Of a stretch of 64,000 nucleotides of DNA, positions 35,101-47,100 are shown one piece after another. Origin of the DNA: Owenia fusiformis (taxonomy: Eukaryota > Annelida > Polychaeta > Sabellida > Oweniidae); contig CAIIXF020000003.1 in NCBI GenBank assembly GCA_903813345.2, positions 12,168,931 through 12,232,930 on the forward strand. Direction: 5' to 3'. How positions within the stretch are numbered: position 1 is the first letter of the stretch; each line of letters starts with the position of its first letter. The position numbers and the translations under genes are program-made. The notes beneath the pieces are model-generated. The model did not search any database. It was not told the origin of the DNA and saw only the letters and a list, made by a program, of their open reading frames with translations.

Positions 35101-38100
35101 ATCTAGTAGTTTGTATATAGATGAATTAGATAAGGCATTGTCGAGGAAAAATATCCAACAAGATTACTAGTTTGCTCATGAAATTAGGCATACTTTAACT
35201 TGAAACAATTTGTAACACTCAATTTTTGGGGTTTGGAGATCGACGTAATAATGATGAAAAATAAGCAATTTTAAAATATCTATGTTTTACCCAAATTTTT
35301 AAAGATTTTTGTTAGCCTTTGTTTTGTCTGTTTTATTCTCAAATAAATCATAGTCATCAATTCTATTGTGACATAATCATCATTTACCAATTTTAAAATT
35401 AAATATTACTGGTTAGAGAATGTGATTTCTTACTTTAGGTTATATTTATATCTAGATTTATATGTATAATAATAATTGATGAAGACGAATAGAGATTATC
35501 CTCTATGATGTTCAGGGTATTGGAATTATCCCGAGGCCAATATAATATATCTGGCCGAGGGTCGTAGGTCCCGAGGGAAGATATTTTCTATTGGCCAAAG
35601 GCCTTAGGTCCTGAGGGAAAATATATTATATTCGCCAAGGGATAATCCTAATAGCATGAACTGACTATAGGATGATCTGTTTATCCCATATCAATCTTTC
35701 TTATCTGGTTCACATTGTTCAATTGGCCAGAGTTAGAAAGAAGTCAACCATATGAATGTATTCATGTCTAATTTTGTTTTCTTGGCCTTAGGAGGATTCT
35801 CCTGTTCTTTAAGTATTCATCCACATATTCTCGAATCATTGATTATTAACATATGTATTAAGTATGCTACTTCCCTCATTGCTAATCATACACAAATGAT
35901 AATTATGAATTAGTGGGCAGGTGTAATATATCTGCCCTCTCAGGCCGGGACATTAGCTATATCTGCCCGCTGATGAAAATACAAGTATTTATAAACCTGC
36001 TATATGTATCTGAAACATGTCCAAGTATGGGACAAATGTATCTACTTTGATTTCATACACTAAACAGATTTGTTTAGGAATTATTTGAAGTATTTCAAAA
36101 ACATAAACCGAACCACTATTGAAGGAATCATTGAAAATACAGCATATCAGAAACATATGTAAATTGTTTATCTTGCAATTAATTTGCTAAATACTAATAG
36201 AAATTATACTGTACCTTATAGAGAATAGCTTTTTTGTTAACTATGAGCCAATGAATGAATGGATGCATTTTATTATAACTGCAAAATGATGCTCTATGCA
36301 ATTCATACGAAAAATTAATTTTGCCATATTAGAATCAAGTATAATCTTTAATCCATTGGATAGATCATGCATTGCCTGATGTTGAGGTATTGCTAAAATA
36401 ATCAGCAAGTGTCTGACAAAATAGATTTTAGTGTTATGTATTATAATATAATGTAAAATATTAGGAAGGGTATAAATGGTCTCCAATTTTTCTAGTTTTG
36501 AGTATTACGTCTTCTTGCTTTGATTCAAATTATCCTCGGTCACTATTTGTAACCCCTCCCTTCTTCCCCATTTAGGCCATGGATATGAAGATGATTTAGA
36601 GGTTATGTGAAGGATACTAGGGAATTGTTAATAGCCAGAGTTAAATTAGTTCATTCAAGTTTAATCATAAATGTTATGCAATTCACACTAGCATCAAATA
36701 TCATACCAAAAGGATTGAACTGTTCATTACTTTTCAATTGCAGTAAACATGGTAAAATGGTTCTAAATATTGAATCCTGTTGAACAAGCATAGATGACTT
36801 GAATAGCTCTAGATGACTTGAACTTATCCATTCATATTCTAGGAACAAGTCAATGAATAAGTAAGACTTGACTCTTGACAGGCTTAAAAGACCAAGGACC
36901 CTATAAGACTTAAACTAAAAGTTCATTTGACCATTGATGACCTATGATAGGGAAGGGTCAGGATAACACTTATATAAAATATTTAAAGTGTCTTATAATG
37001 ATAATGAACATATTACAATGTTACACAACATTAGTAGATGCCAATTAATTGTCAATTATTGTTAGTGTAATCTGCATTTTTCATTTAATGCTGCAACAAG
37101 TGCACAAGTACCAAAAAGTGCCACGCCCACTTTTCCCTAAAAGCAGCTATGTGTGACTATATTTGATAAATATTATTGATTTACAGGATCATTATATCAA
37201 CTTTTAAGTGTTTTAGTGTTAATATAGACATAATATTACAAATTTTGACAAAGTAGCAGCCATAAAATCCAAACAGATTTTGAAATATTTCACTTTGAGA
37301 ATAAAGGGACACATTTGGGAGGGGGTCAAACTGAGAATATTTCGAGATATAAATACTGTTTCTATGGTAACCATATAAGTTAGAGATTGGAAATTTCTGG
37401 CACTTATTAACCATAACATGCCCTACCCAATATAAAACAATGAATATCTGACATGCATTAGTATTCTTTCTATTGGGTGGTATTAAAGTACCCCCATGGT
37501 TTTTTGGGGGTAGGGGTATTAATTGGTCTGAGGGCCGTCTGCCACCCCTATAGAAAGTCCAACTACCCAGAAAGTGTCCAGTATAATCATACAGATGGTT
37601 TGAAATAGGTTGGAATGTGTAACCTTTCATGTAAGGAAGGTTGCATTTCTAGAGCACTTCTACAGAATGGCTTACAGTCTATTATGGTGAATTTGTGTTG
37701 GGATTTTATACTACGACGTAAGAGCCATTTTAATAGGACCACGATCAGATATTTTAATCAAGTTGTTTGTGTAACTTCACCTTTTAATTTTTTTTTATAA
37801 TCACATGAGATGTGTGAGGCTGAACTGAGAATTATAATTAAGTTCTGTAAATAAAATTGATTAAATTGAATTATTTAAGATTTGGGATGAAAGTACCCCG
37901 TAAATATTTCATATTTGATTAAAAATATCTACTGCATTGGGCAAATATAGTCTTTTTATGTCCCCACCACATAGTGTGGGGCTACATTGTCAGTTGCGTC
38001 CGTCTGTCCGTCCGTGTGTCCGTACAGATATCACCTTCAAATTTTAAGGGATAACTTATGAGTGCATACAGATGTGGATGAAAAAATTAACTCGATACAT

Positions 38101-41100
38101 ACATCCTGTCGGCCATTTGGAAGTCAAATGCTAAAATCCTTGTCTGCAAACTTTAAGAAAAACGGCTTCACAGTTGCTTTTAAAACTTTAACATCTTGTT
38201 CAGCTCACTTCATTCTAGATCTGAACAGGTTTTGGACCTGTTAGCTCAGTCATGTCAGCCATTTTGAATGATTTAAGAAAAGTTAACGCGCGATAATACT
38301 TTGTATGATATTTAATTGTGTTTTTCAGTTTTCATACTTTAACTATTTAGTAGCTTTATAAATATTTTCAGTTGTACTTTGTTGTAAAAGCCTATATGTT
38401 ATTGTTAACAGTGTGATAATTTTGTAAAAAGAAATCAGCAAAAACTCATAATCACTTTTTTATTGTCTGCCATTTTGGATTTTTCTGTCCTAAAATCTTG
38501 TCTGTCAAGTCTTGTCTACACGTTTTCAGGTGAACCGTTTGGTAGATCAATTTTCAGGGATGATTGTTAGTATGAAAATCTAGATCTGATTAGTTTTTGG
38601 GCATTCTGGGTAAATGTCAAGGCAGCCATTTTGGATTTTCCATCCTAAAATCTTGTCTGTAAAGTCTTGTCTAAGCATTTCCAGGTGAACCGTTTGGTAG
38701 ATCAATTTGAAATTTTCAGGGATGATTGTTAGTATGAAAATCTAGATCTGATTAGTTTTTTGGCATTCTGGATAAATGTCAAGGCAGTCATTTTGGATTT
38801 TCCGTCTTAAAATCTTGTCTGTAAAGTCTTGTCTACGCATTTCCAGGTGAACTGGTTGGTAGATCAATTTCAAATTTTCAGGGATGATTGTTAGTATGAA
38901 AATCTAGATCTGATTAGCTTTTGGGCATTCTGGGTAAATGTCAAGGCAGCCATTTTGGATTTTCTGTCCGAAAATCTTGTCTGTAAAGTCTTTTCCGTCC
39001 TCAAATTCTGTCGGTAAAGTCTTGTCTACTCATTTTTAGGATAACCATTTGACGAAATTATCGATTATCTTGACTTTGTGGAAAGGTGAATAGGAAAGCC
39101 GTCCATTCGTCTGTCCGTCCATCCATTCGTGCATCTGTATACCAATATGACGGATATTTTTTGGGCTTATGCCTTATGGGTGTAGGACCTCTGCTCGAAA
39201 AGGAATTTTCAATATGGCCGCTCAGTTCAAAATGGCCATCATTTTTCGTAAAAAATTTAATCTTGGATTACTCAAGTACTAGTTGATGGATTTGGTTCAA
39301 ATCTTATATGCTGGTGCCTATACACAAAAGAACTTTACTGAAGAAGAGATTTTCAAGATGGCCACTGCTTTTCAAAATGGCGGCCGTTTATCGTAAAAAA
39401 CTCAAGTACCAGATTACGAATTTAGTTCATATTTCATATGCTGATACCTAGTGACACAGGAGCTCTGGTCAAGAAGGAATTTTCAAGATGGCAGCTAAAT
39501 TTCAAAATGGCCACCAATCTATGCAACAGAACATAATCTTTGAAAACTTAAAAATCAGTGGATGGATTTAGTTCAAATTTAATGTGCTGATGCCTCAAGA
39601 CATGAGAGCTCCACTGAAAATGACATTTTCAAAATGGCTACCAAATTTCAAAATGGCTGCCATTTTTATAAAAAGTGTAATCTTTGATAACTCAAGTATC
39701 AGTAGACGGATTTGGTTCAAATATTTATGTTATTGAGAGTTTAAACCAACCAAATTAATTTTGGAAGATTTCTGTAACGCAATAGATGAAAAGCAAATTT
39801 TAACATTATTTTAGCATCACAATCTGTTATTTTCAGAAACAATTCCATGGCATCAAAATAGAGCAAAGTGACAGTTTGTTGTGAATGGAGATTGAGTGTC
39901 AATATTTCTGCATGTGGGATGTGACCTTCATTAGAATCTTATATGTTTTTATATATTAAAGATATTTACCACAAACACCTGGTACTACTGGAATTGTTCT
40001 TTCCAATTTATAACAACTCATTTTAATTTCTTCTTATCACGTTGATAGACTACTAGGTTTATCTTGTCAGAAGCCTACATTTTGGTTTATTAATCTTTAC
40101 TGAAAACTAATATGAGTTCTACCTTCTATGTATATTAGTTCAAAAATTCATATATTTGACATTGTTAGGGAAATGATGTCACATTACAATTTCACAGGAG
40201 TGGTACGAGTGTTACATCATTAATAAGCACTGAATGGCATGGGGACATTCATTTTGACATTTGTTTTGGGGAATTCCTAACAACAGCCAAATACTCTCAC
40301 TTTTGTTAATACTTTCAAAGCGAAAACGTAATTATTGCATTTAATTGATGAAATGGAATCTAAATGAATGTATTCTTCAAAAACTCATTTTTTTTATTGT
40401 TTTCTAAGTCATAATAGTTATATCGATCCTTTAAAGTTTACTTTATTTTGACTCCTTTCAATTTTGTAATTGTATTTTTATGTTAAAATGGTGGGAAATA
40501 ATGAATGACAATTTTAACCAAGGCCCCAAAAAATATCCTCAAAGACAACTGGAACTATGGGAAGATTTTTTATATTTTTACTTGAGCGAAGATTTTCTTT
40601 TATTTAAGTCCCCTTTGCCAAATTAAAGCAGTCATGAAATCAAGAACAAATAACAGTACACTGTATTTGAGAACAAATGAGCGAAAACTACTTTTTCCCA
40701 AACTTTATTTTTTAAAAATGTTTAAAACAAATGTTGCCAAACATTTATCTGGCCTTTTAGGAATTAGAAACAACATTTGAAATGTAAAAAATTCAAACTT
40801 CGAATGAGACTCAAGAATTTGAAATAATATTTGAGTTGAAATTGTATTTTATATTATGGACAATACATGAGTACTGGATTTTAGGAGGAATAGTAGCCAA
40901 AGGCCTTGAGGCTATTAGTTCTCCTAAGACCCAGTGCAAATGGTTTATATAACTTAAACCCTACACTGACTCTTGTGAAAGGCAAATGGCCCATGATCCA
41001 ATTTTAAGAATATTTGATTTGTTTTGTATTGATTATGAGGTAGCTGTATTGAGAATTGAGTGGGTGTAATTAGTCCAGCTTCAGTGCACCGCATGTAACT

Positions 41101-44100
41101 GGCCAGGTACAGTTTGGAATTTGATTTCTTTTGTGTTTACTATTCAACTTTTGAATGAGTGAAAATGGTGTAATTAGATCAGTCTAGTGCACTACATGTG
41201 ACAGTCAATTATCTTTTGTGCTACACTGATTTTGGATAGCTTTCCAGTGTCAATTCTTTAAAACCAATAGAAAAGGAATACGGTCTTCTTTGTTACAACT
41301 GTATATTCTTTAAAATAAATTGCAGTTTATTCTATTGTGTTGCTACCTAAGTGAGGTTTAAAAATAAATAAAATGCTTTTATGCGTGACTTTTAATCATT
41401 TTAGATGATGTTGATACTGACCTCTTAAGACTTCTAGCACAAAAGGCAACCCAACAATCCCAGAAGTCTGATAACAAGAAAAAGGCGTGGTTGACACATT
41501 CGGAGACAGCCCTTAGACCTGTGGAGGAAAAAATGTAAGGGAACAACTTATTAGCATTGTCCATTTAATTGATACATTGTGAAAATCATTTTCCAAAATC
41601 CATCACTGACATCTGTGCCATTTTGTTTGATCTGCGCATGAACATCACCTGTTCTCATGTCATGTGACCTGAATTTGACCAATCATAGACTAACAAGACA
41701 ATAATGATGAATGTAATCTTATTATAATTTTTACCAATTGTCGATTGCAGTGTTGAAGAGGAAACCAAATCTGGATTAAAAGGCTGGTGGAACAGGATGT
41801 CCAACAGATTTAGAAATCTAAAGATCGGGCGTACATTTTCGACCAATCGCTTGACACCTCTGCCTGATAGTGCAATAGAGGAGACAATGACAAAGTCTCA
41901 ATCATCTCCAATGGTTTGTAGTATTTGCAATTAATTCTACCTATAGAACTTTTGAAAAGTTAATGATAATACATGTATATCTTTAGTTTATAGTTTATTG
42001 TTATCAATAGGTTGGGATATTGATTGATTACCATATAATTACAGTAAATGACTAGTAGTGTACAACAGTGTATCCAACCTGTACATGATCAATAATTGCA
42101 TATACCAAGGATGATTACACAATGATTTGAACCTAGAGGGTCATCTTCACATGGAGATGAATTTGGGGTACTTCCATCATCAATGTTCATAGCATCATCA
42201 TGGTGAGAGAATTTGTCTCAAACATCACTATTGTTAATGGGTTTGTTTCAATCATCACCATAGTTACATTCTTTATTTAGATCAATACTATGGTAACAAA
42301 TCTACCAGCGAGTAACAACAATGAAACTTCTGGTCTCCAGATGTTGAATAGCTACCAAACACTTATGCTTGAAACAAAGAAAAGTGCTTCAATGTACACA
42401 CTGGTAAGAGTATTTAAAAATATAAATCATACATATTCCTGATTTGATGCTGTCCATAAATTCAAATAAATAAATAAATTCATCATGAGCAAATGTAGAT
42501 TTCTTTCTCATATTTGTATCCATTGTTACTTAACTACAAATTTATTTCATATTTCAGACATTAAACCCTCCACACCAACATTTGTCCAGTAGTGAAACAT
42601 TGAAACCTGTCATTCCTCCATTTTTGCCTTCACCTACATTTGATCTCACACACAATGATCGATCCCCAATGTCTCAAAATGGAGGAACTTTAGGAAAAAA
42701 TACCATGGTAAGACAAATCACTTTTACAGTTCAACCTGTCTAAATTATGTAATTTAAAGCTAGTCCGTCCAGTTAGAGTATTCACATTTAGAGGTGTTCA
42801 TATTGAGAATGTTGACATTGAGAAGTGTTCACATTAAAAATGTTCAAATTTAAAAGTGTTCATATTGAGAATGTTCAGATTGAGAAGTGTTCTCATTGAG
42901 ATTTTTAACATTTTTAACAGAGGTGTTAATATTGAGACTGTTCACATTGAGAGGTGTTCATATTGAGGTTGTTGACATTGTGAAGTACATGTATTCACAT
43001 TTAAAGTGTTCATATTGAGCATTTTCACATTAACAGGTATTCTTATTGAGATCGTTAACATTGAGAGGTGTCCATATTGAAAGGTGTTCATATTGAAACT
43101 GTTCACATTGGGAGGTGTTCATATTGAGATAGTTCACATTGAGATGTGTTAATACTGCCATTTTGAGAATGTTCAAACATGAGGGGTGATGCATTTGTTG
43201 AAATTTAAAAATTCAACCAAATTGACATTTTTTCTTATTCTTATAGCCACCAACGAGAACAAACTCAATGAATAATAACACTGGCGCCATGAAGCTCTTA
43301 CAAAATCACAAGAACAGTAGTCCATCAGGGTCATATCGTTTCTATAGCAACATCAGCCCAGGATCAAGTGCTGGGGGAAGTAGCGTCAGTCGACAATTTT
43401 TGTCATCCAAGATGCAGAAAAACTCTGCATTTAAACCAAGTGGTGAGTTTTTATTTTGCACAAAATGTTTGTGATTAAATCATAGGATTGTGGTGTTATT
43501 TTGTCTATTTCAGAATAATTTAAATTCATCGTTGTTACCATGGAAATTATGATGTTTCATTTAAAGAATAACAGACTCAGTTTCTCACTAGCCAAACTGG
43601 AGATTCTCCGGAGTCTAATGTCTTTAGACCTCTTGCTCCAGAGTCTAAAAGCTTTTCCGTAGTCTAAAGTGTTTTGTCCGTAGTCTAATTTTACATTTTT
43701 GTCACATTATTTGTGGTAAAACTCTTCAGAAAGTACATAAAACTGGAACAAGAAATTTGAAGTCAGAAACCTTTTAGAAATGCATATTGTGATTAAAATG
43801 GGAAGATAATCTTAGAAGTATTATTTTGAAAATTATACTAATTAGGATATATCTGATCTCACATGGGGGGAGTAGTTGTGATACCGCGAAAAATCTGGGG
43901 TCTAAAAATTTCCTGGTGAGAATCCTGAGACTAGTTGTTACCATGCATATTTTGAGCCATAATAGTGTCATTTTGTCAAGGAGGATAGGGTCCTAGGGTT
44001 CAAGAAATAACAAATTTTTCAATGTTGTTGTCGATTAAGGTCAAGGTTGAATATCGAGTTGGAGCCCTGGGAGTCAATCCTCTTTCAATCGGTAAAGTTT

Positions 44101-47100
44101 ATTCAAATCCTGCGCTATGAATGTCAATGATTGGCCAATCACATCACTGCTTTTCTTTCCAGGAGTTGATAGACAAAAAGATCAGATGCCTCCTCCCAGG
44201 ATATTTATGCCTGCCTCACAACTCCAATATAGCGGACCCCCTTCATACTTAAGCAACAGCTCACAGCTCAAGTAAGATTGGAAAATTCTCCTGTTCTATT
44301 TAAGTGACTTCTGTCTCCCTGTAGCCATTGTGTACTGTTCTATTTAAGTGACATTTCTTCTACTTTACCTAATGTGTTCTATTTATATAAGCGATGTCAG
44401 ATGTTTGCAACATTTTACAAGTCCAGTTTAGGCCTTTTATCAGTTATCACACGTTTAAGTAGCGGTCACACTAGCCGTGTAGGCCCACCGTTCGCCACCG
44501 TGTGGCTAATTATGGCCAGACGGCGATGGCCGGCATGGTCACACGGTGGGCTGTTTCCCGGCCGTTCAGGGAACGTTGCCGGCCATCCACACCCGGCGAA
44601 TTTTTTGAGCATGCTCAAAACTTTTTCCGTTTGACTAACGTTCGGCTGCAAACGGCGATAGCGGTATGGGAATGGTATGAGAACGGTGCGGCTGTTAAGG
44701 ACACGTTCACAAGGCGGTGATGGGACGATGGGGGACGTTGACTCAATCAGCGACGGGTTGCGAACGACAGTTTACCGCTTTGGTACCGTCCAATAAACGG
44801 GCTCCCAACGGGTGTTTGAAATGTCACATTAAAAGCGTTTTCACGGTACCAGCCGCTTAACGCCTAGGTAACAGTCCATTGACGTGTTGACGGCCTTATA
44901 ACGGCTTCATAACATCCTCCTAACATCCTATTACCGTGAATTCGAAATCGTACCGTCTAATGACGCAGCTTGTCACCGTCTTCTGCAGTTTCTGCAGTTT
45001 TTTCCTCTTCGATTTATTCACTCCTGACCATGTGACACTTTTGGTCGTGTCAGACTGTCAGTCTTCATCATGGATTGTCCTAAAAAGGTTCGTTTAATGT
45101 ACATGGTTGTCATTATCAGAGAGAGCGGGATGAAATTGACTTAGAAATTGGCAATCACATTCGTCGACATCAGCAGGAAAGGGCAAGGAAAGGTAGAAAT
45201 GTATGGTCGAGAGAATGGGTGAAACGTCGCAGACAATTTGGCTTGTATAACCAGTTTACTAACTTCGTCATTGATCAGAATTAATAAAAACATTTACACA
45301 TTTTTGAGGGAACATGACCGTAAACCTGCACTATCATAGCCCCGGGGATTTGTTGTCCAACTCGCTACTTGGTTAAAAGTGGTAGCTTAATACAACTTTT
45401 TGTCAGACCTTCAATCAATCAATCAAAGGCCACTCAGTTGGATGAAGATGGTCCATAAGGAACAATGATTTGATACGTACACGTTCTACACCTTATCTAT
45501 GAATATGTCCTCCAAGAGCAATACAATAAACCCTTCTAAGCCCTAGTTATAAACAATTTAATGTAAAAAATCACACACACACACAATGTGTTCATTTGAG
45601 TTCGTCTGTATTATTAAAGACTACTCACCCTCTAAATTTCTGCTGAAAGCGTGCTCTTTTTTTGTCTGGTAATCTGTAATCTGTTCTTCTTGTGTTCCAT
45701 AGGAAATCGTTCTCTTCTGTTTGTATCCACTCTAGTAAATCTTCCTCAATTCCAATGTAGTTAAGTTTGTATACCTTTTTGGGTACAGGTATCTTCGGAG
45801 AGGAATTCTGTTTGTATCCACTCTAGTAAATCTTCCTCAATTCCAATGTAGTTAAGTTTGTATACCTTTTTGGGTACAGGTATCTTCGGAGAGGATTTAG
45901 GAGTGGATTTCTCTTCATCTTCAGATGATTGGGTGTTATTCTCGGGTACACCCCAGTTCTCCGAAACCCAGTTGTCCGAAACCCAGTTCTCCGAAACCCA
46001 GTTGTCCGAAACCCATTACTCCGAAAAATAAAGTCATAATTTACCAGAGAAAGGGGGGGGGGCGTAGCTTACGTCAGTTTCATGCCATGTATTTGGCCAA
46101 ATTAATGCCATGGGCGCATTCTGATATTCATAGATCTCTCTCTCACTTTGAATTGCATCCATTGCATGGCGTTACCAGAATGGCAGGAACGGGAGATTTA
46201 TTTTACATTGTGGTTCTAAAAAAGGTTATTAAAACACAATATATATTACGGAACAGTTTATCTTATCTTCTTCAATCTCTTTTATATAGGCAAAATAAAA
46301 TGAAACATTTTGAAACAGATAAAATAAGTTATCGCATAAAACCTTAAGAATAAAACAGTAAGCTTATACAAATTACGTTGTCAAAATATTTCGTCGCGTT
46401 TAATTTCTTAGTCTCAATCTCTTATCAAATCGTAAAAGAATAAAACATTCTAAACTTAATCACTTGGGATTTATGTTTCGGCATTCGTTTCAGGCATTTG
46501 TTTTTTTAACGGTTCTTCTCCTGAAATGTATTTGTTTGACAATAATCAGAGAAAGTGCGTATACGTATAAATATGCCACGCAAACAAACGGGTGTGACTT
46601 CAATTTCTTGTCTGTCTGAGGATGTATTGGGAACGAGGTAGAATTAAAGAATTCTTATGAACGAGTCATGCAAGATACTAGAACTAGTAAAGTACCGATT
46701 GGATAAGTTAATTTCTGATGGATCTGAATAAAATATATTCAAAACTTTGTCAACACTAGATAACTTCATTTAGGCAGATATAGTATCTTGATATATTTGG
46801 CTATCATGCGTTTAAAATACGTTCCTAAAACTATGAAGACGTTAGGTGAGAAATATTGCTATTGTAGGCCTACGTTCGAAAAGTATTTGGTTGTATTTTG
46901 TAGTTCTCAAGTTACCCATGAACTTTCGTGGGCTAAATTACGTCTTGACTTAGCATATTTAGCCTAATTTTGCAATGATGTCAACGTGATTCACATGTTA
47001 TGCTGTAGTTATTCGCAAAGGTTGCGACAAAATTCGAAATAAGAAATTGTATTTTTTGATAAGATCCCCTAATTTTCGGAGAACTGGGTTTCGGACAACT

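Larger units (their letters stand above)
32724..37640. mobile_element. 4.9-kb element with about 700-bp inverted arms
   Basis: 32724-33420 and 36950-37640 are reverse complements at high identity, with a common axis near 35182. The outer ends read CCTTCCTTACATGAAAGGTT. Each arm carries an open frame (141 codons from 32734 plus, 149 from 37630 minus) starting [15 protein letters not shown]. Nearly all differences between the two change amino acids, so coding constraint is unlikely. The middle holds further palindromes (34371-36032). No transposase was recognised and the target duplication is unclear. It may be a giant fold-back or a long-TIR DNA transposon with a lost core. Confidence 0.85.

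Noticed and set aside
36241-36848. Minus-strand frames within the 4.9-kb palindromic element considered as transposase fragments
   Set aside because: No DDE, helix-turn-helix or zinc-binding pattern, and low-complexity AT-driven composition.
46046-46060. Poly-G and poly-C tracts considered as quadruplex or regulatory signals
   Set aside because: Isolated homopolymers scattered through introns with no consistent position relative to genes. Lengths may also be unreliable.
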